From contig NZ_JACHMI010000001.1 in the NCBI RefSeq assembly GCF_014207985.1, positions 286,001 to 350,000 of the forward strand: a DNA stretch of 64,000 bases, read 5' to 3'. The DNA comes from Nonomuraea rubra. GTDB lineage: Bacteria > Actinomycetota > Actinomycetes > Streptosporangiales > Streptosporangiaceae. This document shows positions 9,115 to 18,169 of the stretch, one piece after another. Below the pieces are notes generated by a model. That model had not been told where the DNA came from, searched no databases, and worked only from the letters and a program-made list of their open reading frames with translations. Within the stretch, counting starts at the first letter, position 1, and the number at the start of each line of letters is the position of its first letter. The translations under genes and the position numbers were made by a program.

Positions 9115-9972
9115 ATGGAATTGCTGCTGGCCCGGCTGCGCGCGGCGGGGTTCGAGGCCGAGTCCGTACGGGCGGCGCCCGGCGGCGTGGTGGCGTCGGC
9201 GGGGATGGCGCGGCTGCGCGACGGGTCCCAGGTGTTCGCCAAGACGCTGCGTACGGCCGCCTCGGACCTGTTCGAGATCGAGGCGGCGGGGCTGCGCGCG
9301 CTGCGTGAGCTGGGCGGCGTCACCACCCCCGAGGTGCTGGCCGTGACCCCCGACCTGCTCGTGCTGGAGCCGCTGCCGCCGCGCCGCGACGAGGACGAGC
9401 GGTTCTGGGAGGAGCTGGCGCTCGCGGTCGCCGGCCTGCACGCCGGCACGGTGGGTGAGCGGTTCGGCTGGCACCGGGACGGCTGGCTGGGCCGCCTGCG
9501 CCAGGACAACACCTGGGACGGCGACGGGCACGCCTGGTTCGCCGAGCGCCGGATCCTGCGCTGGCTGCCGGAGCCGCTGGTGGAGGCGGCGCTGGACCGC
9601 GAGGAGCGCCTGGCGCTCGAACGCCTCTGCGCGGCCCTGCCCGACCTGCTGCCGCCCGCCCCGCCGGTGCTCACGCACGGCGACCTGTGGCGCGAGAACG
9701 TCCTCTGCGGCCCCGCCGGCGGCCCCGCGCTGATCGACCCGGCCGTCTCCTACAGCTGGGCGGAGGCCGACCTCAGCATGTTGTGGTGCTCGCCGCGCCC
9801 ACCGGCCGCCGCGCGTTTCTTCGAGGTGTACGCCGCCACCGCGCCCCTGCCGGACGGCTGGCAGGGGCGCATGCGGCTCTACCACCTGCGCGAGCTGCTG
9901 AGCAGCATCGCCCACGACGACAACGCCAGGGAGTGCGCCGAGGAGGTGCGGGAGATCATCGCCCCCTTCTAG
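9115..9972 (+). CDS. Fructosamine-kinase / aminoglycoside-phosphotransferase-like protein
   Basis: 285 residues with an APH-type kinase fold. VFAKTL holds the ATP-binding Lys, THGDLWRENVL near residue 186 holds the catalytic Asp and the Asn, and ALIDPAVSY is the metal-binding DPA element. LHAGTVGERFGWHRDGWLGRLRQDN is the signature of the fructosamine kinase family (Fructosamin_kin), which phosphorylates ketosamine adducts on proteins or small molecules and so reverses glycation. It lies 14 bp after the HAD gene. Its stop overlaps the convergent secreted-protein gene by 4 bp. The substrate is inferred from family only. Confidence 0.82.
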   Translation: MELLLARLRAAGFEAESVRAAPGGVVASAGMARLRDGSQVFAKTLRTAASDLFEIEAAGLRALRELGGVTTPEVLAVTPDLLVLEPLPPRRDEDERFWEELALAVAGLHAGTVGERFGWHRDGWLGRLRQDNTWDGDGHAWFAERRILRWLPEPLVEAALDREERLALERLCAALPDLLPPAPPVLTHGDLWRENVLCGPAGGPALIDPAVSYSWAEADLSMLWCSPRPPAAARFFEVYAATAPLPDGWQGRMRLYHLRELLSSIAHDDNARECAEEVREIIAPF

Positions 9973-10766
9973 TTGTACCTGTACAGCCTCGTGGCCTTGC
10001 GCCGGCCGTGGTCGAACACCGAGGCCCGGTACATGCTGATGGACAGGTCGCCGTGCTCCGCCTTGCCGCAGGTCCCGAGGCCGGCGAGCTGGTGGATCTC
10101 GTAGCGGGTGGTCGGGTCCCCCGCCACGAAGTACTCGGCGCGGGCCTGGTACTCGTCGGCCTTCGTGTCGCAGGCGTAGACGAACGTCTTGCGCTCGGCG
10201 AAGCAGACGGTCGCGGCGGCCTTCGTCGAGGTGCACGTCCTGGACTTGGCGCGGGCCTCGGCGGGGGTGGTGCGAGTGTCCCGCTTAACCGGATATTTCG
10301 CGACATTTCGGACGGTCTTCCAGCGGCCGAACTTGACCCGGCGGTTGCCCGAGTACACGGCGGCGCGGAACGTCACGACCCTGCCGATCTCGCGGCTGCC
10401 GCGCACCTCGCCCTCGCGGCCCAGGTTGTGGATGACGTACTTGGTGCCGAGGTAGCCGTTCAGGTAGTACTCCACCGCGGGATGGCGGTGGTCGTCGGCC
10501 GTGTCCTCGATCGTGATGCCGGGGCGGTCGCTCCCGTCGGGGCCGACGCACGCCTCCGCGCCCTTGAGCCGTACGCACACCGGCTCGGCGGCGGACGCCG
10601 TGGACGTGGCGGCCGGTTCGGTCACCCGGGCCGGCTCGGCGGTGGCCACCGCCCGGGCCTGCTGGACCGCCGGGCGGGGCGGCGAGACCGTGGCCGCCGC
10701 CCCATCGGTGCTGAACGCGGTGGCCACCATCACGGCCGCCGCCAGAACTGTGCGACGTAACGCCAC
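9969..10766 (-). CDS. Secreted protein of unknown function
   Basis: About 265 residues from GTG 10766 (GAGG just upstream; GTG 10790 is also possible). It opens with a Sec signal, LRRTVLAAAVMVATAFSTDGAAA, then an Ala/Pro/Thr-rich linker to about residue 65. The mature part is a beta-rich domain with six or more Cys (CVRLKGAEACVG, SRTCTS, TVCF, YACD, GTCGK) that could form disulfides. YYLNGYLGTKYVIHNL and YEIHQLAGL look like two related half-repeats. I do not recognise the family. It probably acts outside the cell. Confidence 0.7.
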   Translation of the reverse strand: MALRRTVLAAAVMVATAFSTDGAAATVSPPRPAVQQARAVATAEPARVTEPAATSTASAAEPVCVRLKGAEACVGPDGSDRPGITIEDTADDHRHPAVEYYLNGYLGTKYVIHNLGREGEVRGSREIGRVVTFRAAVYSGNRRVKFGRWKTVRNVAKYPVKRDTRTTPAEARAKSRTCTSTKAAATVCFAERKTFVYACDTKADEYQARAEYFVAGDPTTRYEIHQLAGLGTCGKAEHGDLSISMYRASVFDHGRRKATRLYRYN

Positions 10767-10862
10767 AACCTCACCAGCCTCACCTGTCACAGTGCTTTTG
10801 CCTGGGTGAGACGCGAGAAATGCGGTGAAGGTTCCGAATTGTTCAGCGAACGTTCAGAAAAG

Positions 10863-10904
10863 CCCGGTGCCGGCGCGCCCCCGAGCGAGGACGCCGGCAC
10901 CGGG
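10863..10904 (-). terminator. Rho-independent-type terminator after the 10914 gene
   Basis: A perfect 13-bp stem, CCCGGTGCCGGCG paired with CGCCGGCACCGGG, encloses a 16-nt loop. On the minus strand it is followed by CTTTTCTG and it lies 9 bp after the membrane-protein stop codon. Confidence 0.8.
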
Positions 10905-10913
10905 AAGCGAGGG

Positions 10914-11402
10914 TCAGTCCTGCCGCCTCTTCGGCGTGACGCTGGCCAGCAGCAGGAGCAGCGCGCTCTGGGCGAGCATGCCGGGGGCGAGCGGCGGCGC
11001 CGCCCCGACCGACTTCGTCAGCGCGTTCCACCACTGGGTGAGCGGCGAGTACGTGTCCCACTGGGGATCCATCGCCCCCATGCCGTGGTTGACCGACACG
11101 TGCGTGAAGACGCCGTACAGCGAGGCGAGCAGGACGATCGCCGCGAGCACGCGCACGACCGTGAGCGCCGGCCCGGCGTCGCGCAGCAGGAGCAGCACCA
11201 GCCCGGCCACCTGGAGTGCCAGGGCCACCCAGGGGATGAGCTGCACGGGGCTTTCCCAGTGGCGTTCGAAGGCGAGCTCCAGCGCGGCGCCCACGATGCC
11301 GATCGCGACCAGCGCCAGCAGGCCGAGCCTGAGCAGTGGGGTGCCCGGGGTGGCGAGCCGGCGCGAGTGCCGCGCGGTCGTCTGAGGGGGAGTTGAGGTC
11401 AT
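10914..11402 (-). CDS. Small integral membrane protein, unknown
   Basis: 162 residues from ATG 11402 (MTSTPPQTTARHSRRL). Four hydrophobic helices are visible: LLRLGLLALVAIGIVGAALEL, VQLIPWVALALQVAGLVLLLL, LTVVRVLAAIVLLASLYGVFT and APGMLAQSALLLLLASV. The positive N-terminus predicts N-in topology. No catalytic motif is seen. It stands alone with its own strong terminator. The family is not recognised; DoxX-like or DUF membrane proteins of this size are common, but I cannot assign one. Confidence 0.7.
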   Translation of the reverse strand: MTSTPPQTTARHSRRLATPGTPLLRLGLLALVAIGIVGAALELAFERHWESPVQLIPWVALALQVAGLVLLLLRDAGPALTVVRVLAAIVLLASLYGVFTHVSVNHGMGAMDPQWDTYSPLTQWWNALTKSVGAAPPLAPGMLAQSALLLLLASVTPKRRQD

Positions 11403-11612
11403 GTGCGGGACCACCGTCCGATGCGAGGTCTCTTCCGAGGTCGCCTCAAACGTCTCCAGGCATCCTCAGAGGAATCTGGGCGAATTCTGAAGATCTGGTG
11501 AGAAGTCGCCGGGAGGGGAGGGCTGCACGACATCTTCACGACATTCGCACACGGGCCTGGTGGAGTGCGCGGGCCGTGCGGGGTGTGCTCGGAAGGAGAC
11601 GTCCACGAGGGG

Positions 11613-12434
11613 GTGCCGCGCTTGGAGAACTGGATCGATCAGCCGATCACCGATCCCGCCGTTCCCGGGCGGGACGGGCGGCGCCTGCCCGTCGCGCTGT
11701 CGCTCCTGCTCGGGCGGACCGACCCCGAGCCGCCGCGCTGGGTGCGGTACCTGTTCGGCTTCGGCGGGCTCTGCGCCGCCGTGTCAGGGGCGGTTCTCGG
11801 CCTGGTGTCGCTCGACACCGGCCACGGGACCTCGGGCCTGGCCGCCATGCTGGCCTTCCTCACCGGGGTCCTGTTCGTCGGCATCTCCCTGCCGAACCCG
11901 GCCGAGCGCCTGGCCCGCCGGTACGCCGGCCGCTACGTCATCCCCGCCGAGCTGGACGAGCCCGCCCTCGACCTGCTGGCCAGGGCCAGGAGAGCCGTCC
12001 TGGACGTGACCGGCTCCCGCGTGCACCGCCAGGGCCTGCTCGACGCCATCGCCAACGACGTCGTGCTGCCCGACCGTCTGTGGGAGATCGCCCGCCTCGT
12101 CCGCATCCACACCGACCTGCGCGCCGAGCAGGGCCAGGCGCTGACCGAGGTGATCACCCCGGAGCTGACCGCCGTGCTCGAACCCCAGCAGGAGGCGCTG
12201 CGCCGCTCGGTGGCGGCGGTCACGGAGCGGGTGTGGGAGCTGGAGTCGTACGCCTCCCGCGTCCGCGCGGCCGACTCCGCGTTACGGGCGAGCGAGCTGC
12301 AGCGGAGCAACGGCAGGTACCTGGACCTGCTGGCCCAGACGGGCGACACGGAGGGCGTGCGCGCTCTGGCCGCCCAGGCGGACGCCCTGGCCGCCACCCT
12401 GCGCGAGGCCGTCGCCGCCGGCAGGACCCTGTGA
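11613..12434 (+). CDS. Membrane-anchored coiled-coil protein, unknown
   Basis: About 273 residues from GTG 11613 (GGAAGGAG 14 nt upstream). TTG 11622 with GAGGGGG 8 nt before it is an equally credible start. Two hydrophobic segments, YLFGFGGLCAAVSGAVLGLVSL and LAAMLAFLTGVLFVGISL, lie within residues 45-95. They are followed by a long helical, charged region with heptad-like spacing (QQEALRRSVAAVTERVWELESYASRVRAADSAL). This suggests a membrane hairpin with a cytoplasmic coiled coil. No known domain is recognised. Confidence 0.7.
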   Translation: MPRLENWIDQPITDPAVPGRDGRRLPVALSLLLGRTDPEPPRWVRYLFGFGGLCAAVSGAVLGLVSLDTGHGTSGLAAMLAFLTGVLFVGISLPNPAERLARRYAGRYVIPAELDEPALDLLARARRAVLDVTGSRVHRQGLLDAIANDVVLPDRLWEIARLVRIHTDLRAEQGQALTEVITPELTAVLEPQQEALRRSVAAVTERVWELESYASRVRAADSALRASELQRSNGRYLDLLAQTGDTEGVRALAAQADALAATLREAVAAGRTL

Positions 12435-12463
12435 TCGGTACGACCGCCGGGCCGTACCGATCA
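12432..12463. terminator. Bidirectional terminator between convergent genes
   Basis: A perfect 11-bp inverted repeat, TGATCGGTACG / CGTACCGATCA, with a 10-nt loop. It begins inside the stop codon of the upstream plus-strand gene and lies 15 bp from the stop of lpdA on the minus strand, so it can serve both. Confidence 0.75.
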
Positions 12464-12477
12464 GCCTCGAAGCGCCT

Positions 12478-13857
<1,380 letters not shown>

Positions 13858-13896
13858 GAGTCGGACCATACCGCTCGCCTGACTCTGCCCCTGACC

Positions 13897-14271
13897 TCAG
13901 ACCTCCACCTTGTACGACAGGGTGAGCTCATCTGCGGGAACACCGCGTATTCCCCAGTTGACCTTGGGCGTCTCGATGATGTTGATCTCCACGTCCTCAG
14001 GATCGAATCCCGATTTGTCGTAGATTGCCCGGATCAGCGCCCGCTTGGCGTCGTCGCTGCGGCCCGTGAAGCAGAGCACCTCGATGATGAGATAACGCTC
14101 ACTCCGCTGCGGGCAGACGAAGTCGTCCGCGTCCAGCAGCAGGAACCGGTGGAACCGCTTGTCCTCCGGCATGCCCCACGCGCTCACCAGGCAGGACTGG
14201 AGGAGATCGGAGAGCTCCCGCTGCCGCCCGGCCCACACGTCCCTGCGCCCGTACACCTTCACCTGTGCCAT
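13897..14271 (-). CDS. Tautomerase-fold family protein
   Basis: 124 residues. VKVYGRRDVW, DKRFHRFLLLDADDF, RYLIIEVLCFTGRSDDAKRALIRAIYDK and NIIETPKVNWGIRG match the Tautomerase_2-like family. That fold normally uses an N-terminal Pro exposed by Met removal as its catalytic base. Here residue 2 is Ala (MAQVKVYG), so the classical tautomerase mechanism is doubtful. The start is fixed by the 21-bp spacing to the divergent response regulator and by a leaderless-type promoter. A much longer overlapping minus-strand open frame reaching into pyrD is an artefact of GC bias. The physiological substrate is unknown. Confidence 0.8.
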   Translation of the reverse strand: MAQVKVYGRRDVWAGRQRELSDLLQSCLVSAWGMPEDKRFHRFLLLDADDFVCPQRSERYLIIEVLCFTGRSDDAKRALIRAIYDKSGFDPEDVEINIIETPKVNWGIRGVPADELTLSYKVEV

Positions 14272-14292
14272 GGTCGGACAATATAGAGGACT
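14272..14292. promoter_or_regulatory. Compact symmetric divergent promoter
   Basis: Only 21 bp separate the ATG of the tautomerase-like gene and the GTG of the response regulator. The centre is CAATATAG. A plus-strand -10-like CAATAT (14279-14284) ends 8 nt before GTG 14293, and a minus-strand -10-like TATATT (14285-14280) ends 8 nt before ATG 14271. The two -10 elements overlap and are placed symmetrically, which predicts two near-leaderless transcripts. No convincing -35 boxes are visible. Confidence 0.5.
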
Positions 14293-14943
14293 GTGATCCG
14301 CATACTCCTGGCCGACGACGAGGCCATGATCAGGGCAGGGGTCCGGGCGATCCTGCAGTCCGACCCCGAGCTGGAGGTCGTGGCCGAGGCCGGCGACGGC
14401 AGGCAGGCGGTCGACCTGGCCATCAGCCACCACCCCGACGTCGCGCTGCTCGACATCCGCATGCCGAGGCTCGACGGGCTCGCCGCCGCGGCCGAGATGC
14501 GCAGGGCCGCGCCGGGCACGGCGGTGGTGATGCTGACGACGTTCGGCGAGGACGACTACATCGCCAAGGCCCTCGACCTGGGGGCCAGCGGCTTCCTGCT
14601 CAAGTCGGGCGACCCGCGCGAGCTCATCGCCGGGATCCACGCCGTCGCCGGCGGGGCCGCTTACCTGTCGCCCAAGGTCGCCCAGCGGGTCATCGCGCAG
14701 CTCTCGGGCGGCAGGATGGCCAGGGGCGCGCTGGCCCGCGACCGCATCGGGGCGCTCACCGACCGCGAGCGCGAGGTGCTCGCCCTGGTGGGGGCGGGCC
14801 TGTCCAACGCCGAGATCGCCCGCGAACTGCACATCGTGGAGGGCACGGTGAAGGCGTACGTGAGCGCCATCCTCACCCGGCTCGACGTGCGCAACCGCGT
14901 CCAGGCCGCGATCATCGCCCACGAGGCCGGCTTGGTAGCCTGA
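14293..14943 (+). CDS. NarL/LuxR-family response regulator (orphan)
   Basis: 216 residues from GTG 14293. The receiver domain (1-120) has the acidic pair Asp8/Asp9, phosphoacceptor Asp54 (ALLDIRMPRLDG), the conserved Thr in MLTTF and Lys in LLKSG. The output domain (about 150-210) is a LuxR HTH (LTDREREVLALVGAGLSNAEIARELHIVEGTVKAYVSAIL). No histidine kinase is adjacent, so it is an orphan regulator in this window. It is divergent from the tautomerase-like gene and may control it. pyrD begins 3 bp after its stop. Confidence 0.92.
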   Translation: MIRILLADDEAMIRAGVRAILQSDPELEVVAEAGDGRQAVDLAISHHPDVALLDIRMPRLDGLAAAAEMRRAAPGTAVVMLTTFGEDDYIAKALDLGASGFLLKSGDPRELIAGIHAVAGGAAYLSPKVAQRVIAQLSGGRMARGALARDRIGALTDREREVLALVGAGLSNAEIARELHIVEGTVKAYVSAILTRLDVRNRVQAAIIAHEAGLVA

Positions 14944-14946
14944 CCC

Positions 14947-16002
14947 GTGATGTATCGCCTCGTGTTCTCGCAGGTCTTGCGGCGTCTCGACGCCGAGGCC
15001 GTGCACCATTTCACCGTGAGCGCCCTCGCGCTCCTCGCCCGGCTGCCGCTGGTCAAGCGGCTGCTGCACCGGGTGCTCGCGCCGCACGACCCGGCCCTGC
15101 GCGTGACCGCGTTCGGCGTGCACTTCCCCGGGCCGCTCGGGCTGGCCGCCGGCTTCGACAAGGACGCCGCCTGCGCCGAGGCCGTCTCCGCGCTCGGCTT
15201 CGGGCACGTCGAGGTCGGCACCATCACCGCCCACGGCCAGCCGGGCAACCCGCGCCCCCGCCTGTTCCGGCTGGTGCCGCAGCACGCGGTGATCAACCGG
15301 ATGGGCTTCAACAACGCCGGTGCCGTGGCCGCCGCCCGCAGGCTGCGCCGTACGCGCGGCGTGCCGGTCGTGGTCGGGGTGAACATCGGCAAGACCAAGG
15401 TCGTCCCCGAGGCCGAGGCCACGGCCGACTACGTGGCCAGCGCCAGGCAGCTCGCCCCGCTGGCCGACTACCTCGTGGTCAACGTCAGCTCGCCCAACAC
15501 GCCGGGGCTGCGCAACCTCCAGGCCGTCTCGCTCCTGCGGCCCCTGCTCACCGCCGTCAAGGAGGTGGCCGACGGGACGCCGCGCCGTACGCCGCTGCTC
15601 GTCAAGATCGCCCCCGACCTGGCGGACGAGGACGTCGACGCGGTCGCCGAGCTGGCCCTGGAGCTGGGGCTCGACGGCATCATCGCGACCAACACCACGA
15701 TCAAGCACGGCGGCGAGACCGGCGGCCTGTCGGGCCGCCCGCTCAAGGCCCGCTCCCTGGAGGTGCTGCGCCGCCTGCGCGCCAAGGTCGGCGACCGCAT
15801 CACGCTGGTGTCGGCGGGCGGCGTGGAGGACGTGGACGACGTCTGGGAGCGCCTGCTGGCCGGGGCCACCCTGGTCCAGGGCTACACGGGCTGGATCTAC
15901 GGCGGCCCCCTGTGGGCCGCGCGCATCCACCGGCAGCTCCTGCGCCGCGTACGCCGCCACGGCCTCAAGTCGGTCACGGAGGCCATCGGCCGCACGGCCT
16001 GA
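14947..16002 (+). CDS. pyrD: Dihydroorotate dehydrogenase (quinone), class 2
   Basis: 351 residues starting GTG-ATG. The N-terminal amphipathic helix pair (residues 1-40) of membrane-associated class 2 enzymes is present. The FMN barrel follows with LAAGFDKDA, NRMGFNNAG, the catalytic Ser in VNVSSPNTPGLR, the Lys in LLVKIAPDL and phosphate-binding SAGGVEDVDDV. It oxidises dihydroorotate to orotate in pyrimidine synthesis and passes electrons to quinone. The gene begins 3 bp after the response-regulator stop, so it is probably co-transcribed with it. The GNAT gene follows after 10 bp. Confidence 0.95.
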   Translation: MMYRLVFSQVLRRLDAEAVHHFTVSALALLARLPLVKRLLHRVLAPHDPALRVTAFGVHFPGPLGLAAGFDKDAACAEAVSALGFGHVEVGTITAHGQPGNPRPRLFRLVPQHAVINRMGFNNAGAVAAARRLRRTRGVPVVVGVNIGKTKVVPEAEATADYVASARQLAPLADYLVVNVSSPNTPGLRNLQAVSLLRPLLTAVKEVADGTPRRTPLLVKIAPDLADEDVDAVAELALELGLDGIIATNTTIKHGGETGGLSGRPLKARSLEVLRRLRAKVGDRITLVSAGGVEDVDDVWERLLAGATLVQGYTGWIYGGPLWAARIHRQLLRRVRRHGLKSVTEAIGRTA

Positions 16003-16012
16003 AGCCCCTATC

Positions 16013-16576
16013 GTGGTGACGGTGATCGAACCAGTTCAGCTCGACGACCACGTCGTCCTCCGCCTCGTGACCGAGCACGACGCCGAGGCGCTGCAGGCCG
16101 CCTACGTACGCAACCGTGACCACCTGGCGCGCTGGGAGCCGCGCAGGCCGGACGAGTTCTTCACCGTGGAGGGCCAGGCCACGCGCCTCAAGGCCCTGCT
16201 GGAGCAGCAGGCCAGGGGCCAGGCGGTGGCCTGGGTGCTGGCCGACGGCGATCGCGTCGTGGGCCGCATGACGCTGAACGACATCGTCCGCGGCCCGTTC
16301 CTCAACGCCCACCTCGGCTACTGGATCGACGCCGAGTACCTGGGCCGCGGGCTGGCCACGAAGGCGGTGCGCGAGGTGTGCAGGATCGCCGACCAGGAGC
16401 TCGGCCTGCACAGGGTCGCGGCGGCCACGCTGCTGGGCAACGAGGCGTCGCAGAGCGTGCTGCGCAAGTGCGGGTTCGAGCTGTTCGGCACCGCTCCGCG
16501 CTACCTGGAGATCGACGGCCGGTGGCAGGACCACCGGCAGTACCAGCTCATACTCAACGACCGCCCTGCCTTCTGA
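16013..16576 (+). CDS. GNAT N-acetyltransferase, RimJ-like
   Basis: 187 residues. The fold shows the RimJ/RimL pattern: RLVTEHDAEALQAAYVRNRDHLARWEPRRPDEFFT at the N-terminus, NAHLGYWIDAEYLGRGLATKAVREVCRIA holding the acetyl-CoA pyrophosphate loop (GRGLAT), and RVAAATLLGNEASQSVLRKCGFELFG at the C-terminus. Homologues acetylate the N-terminal amino groups of ribosomal proteins or small molecules. GTG codons at 16013, 16016 and 16022 make the exact start uncertain. It follows pyrD by 10 bp and converges with the hexosaminidase gene. Confidence 0.87.
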   Translation: MVTVIEPVQLDDHVVLRLVTEHDAEALQAAYVRNRDHLARWEPRRPDEFFTVEGQATRLKALLEQQARGQAVAWVLADGDRVVGRMTLNDIVRGPFLNAHLGYWIDAEYLGRGLATKAVREVCRIADQELGLHRVAAATLLGNEASQSVLRKCGFELFGTAPRYLEIDGRWQDHRQYQLILNDRPAF

Positions 16577-18169
16577 TCAGATGCTGGGCCGCGTCGACTC
16601 CGCGTGGTGGGTCATGGCGTCGATGCGGGCCATCACCTCGGTGACGCGTACGCCGCTGGGCCGGTGCGGGCGGCGCCGCTGCCACGGGTGCGGCCCGCTC
16701 AGCGGCCGGTACTCGACCCCGAGCGCGTCCAGCCGCCCCAGGTGCTCGGCCAGCCGCCCGTCGAAGTCCGCCGAGACCTCGCCCGACCAGGCCACCTCCG
16801 CCAGCGCGCAGGCCCGCGGCCACAGCCGGTAGTCCACCGTGCGGGCGTCGGGCACGCGCTCGGTCCAGAGCTGCGCCTGCACCCCCAGGACGCGGCCCCG
16901 CTCCTCCTCCGTCCACTCGGCGGGCGCCGGCGAGAACGCCGCCACGTCCGCCACGGTGATCGCGTCGCCGATGGCCATCGGCTCGTCGGGCGAGGAGGCC
17001 TCGGCGTAGTCGAAGTACAGCGGGAACACCGGCGTCGCCACCACGTCGTGCCCGGCGGCGGCCGCCCGGCGGCCCACGTTCATGCCGCGCCACGGCATCA
17101 CGATCGTGTCCTGCCGCAGGCCGCCGCTGACGAACGCCTCGTCCCACACCACGGCCCGCGCGCCCCGCTCGGCCAGCGCGTCCGCCAGCCGCCGCAGGAA
17201 CCACGCCTGCAGGTCGTTGGCGGTCTCCAGCCCCAGCGACTCGCGGTAGGCGGCGATCTCCGGCGACCGCGTCCAGTGGTCCAGCACGACCTCGTCGCCG
17301 CCGATGTGCACGTACGGGGTCTCGCCCAGCGCCCCCAGCAGCTCGTCGAAGATCGTCGTCAGGAACTCCACGGTCGGCGGCAGCGGCGACAGGATCGCGG
17401 GGGAGATGCCCCAGCGGTCGAGCACGTCGTGCCGCTCCCCGGTGGCCCCGAACTCGGGGTAGGCCGCCAGGATCGCCGACGCGTGCCCGGGCACGTCGAT
17501 CTCGGGCACGATCGTGACGCAGCGCGAGCGGGCGTAGGCGGCCAGCTCGGCCAGGTCGTCGAGCGTGTAGAAGCCGCCGTGCGGCACGTCGTCGTAGGTC
17601 TCCGGCTCGCGGTAGTAGTTGGTCGCCGTACGCGGCCGGTGCGAGGCGACCTCGTGCAGCAGCGGGTACGCCCGGCTCTCCACCCGCCACCCCTGGTCGT
17701 CCACCAGGTGCAGGTGCAGCCGGTTCAGCTTGTGCGCGGCCATCAGGTCGATCAGCCGCAGGACCTCCCGCTTGGGGAAGAAGTGCCGCGCCACGTCGAG
17801 GTGCAGCCCCCGCCAGGCGAAGCGCGGCGCGTCCTCGATCCGCACTCCGGGAACGGGCCACGACCCGCCGCCGGAGAACCGGTAGGAGGCGTCGGGCAGC
17901 AACTGGTGCAGCGACTGCGCCGCGTAGAACGCGCCCGCCCGGCCGCCCGCCGCGATCTCCACGCCCCGGGAGCCGACCGTCAGCCGGTAGGCCTCCTCGC
18001 CCAGCCCGGGATCCCGCCGGACGTCGATCTCGCCGGAGTCGCCGGGCAGCGGGTCGAGCCGGGCCAGAGCCGCGCGTACGGAGTCCACCAGGTCGCCGGA
18101 CACCGTGGCGCCCGAGGTCAGCGTGTAGGAAGCGGAGAGATCACTGAGCAGTTGAGGGCGAGGAATCAT
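16577..18169 (-). CDS. Beta-N-acetylhexosaminidase, GH20
   Basis: 530 residues. A GH20b-like N-terminal domain (about 1-108) precedes a TIM barrel with RGLHLDVARHF, HLHLVDDQGWR, VPEIDVPGHA and the catalytic pair Asp292-Glu293 in HIGGDEV. The Asp orients the substrate 2-acetamido group and the Glu is the acid. No signal peptide is seen, so it probably acts in the cytoplasm on GlcNAc-containing wall or chitin fragments. Its ATG overlaps the stop codon of the upstream amidase gene (ATGA), implying translational coupling and a joint role in wall-fragment turnover. Confidence 0.92.
   Translation of the reverse strand: MIPRPQLLSDLSASYTLTSGATVSGDLVDSVRAALARLDPLPGDSGEIDVRRDPGLGEEAYRLTVGSRGVEIAAGGRAGAFYAAQSLHQLLPDASYRFSGGGSWPVPGVRIEDAPRFAWRGLHLDVARHFFPKREVLRLIDLMAAHKLNRLHLHLVDDQGWRVESRAYPLLHEVASHRPRTATNYYREPETYDDVPHGGFYTLDDLAELAAYARSRCVTIVPEIDVPGHASAILAAYPEFGATGERHDVLDRWGISPAILSPLPPTVEFLTTIFDELLGALGETPYVHIGGDEVVLDHWTRSPEIAAYRESLGLETANDLQAWFLRRLADALAERGARAVVWDEAFVSGGLRQDTIVMPWRGMNVGRRAAAAGHDVVATPVFPLYFDYAEASSPDEPMAIGDAITVADVAAFSPAPAEWTEEERGRVLGVQAQLWTERVPDARTVDYRLWPRACALAEVAWSGEVSADFDGRLAEHLGRLDALGVEYRPLSGPHPWQRRRPHRPSGVRVTEVMARIDAMTHHAESTRPSI

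Noticed and set aside
14275..15960. Long minus-strand open frame continuing upstream of the tautomerase-like gene
   Set aside because: It is antisense to the response regulator and pyrD, with His/Gly/Asp/Val-biased composition typical of GC-rich shadow frames. The tautomerase start at 14271 is sufficient.
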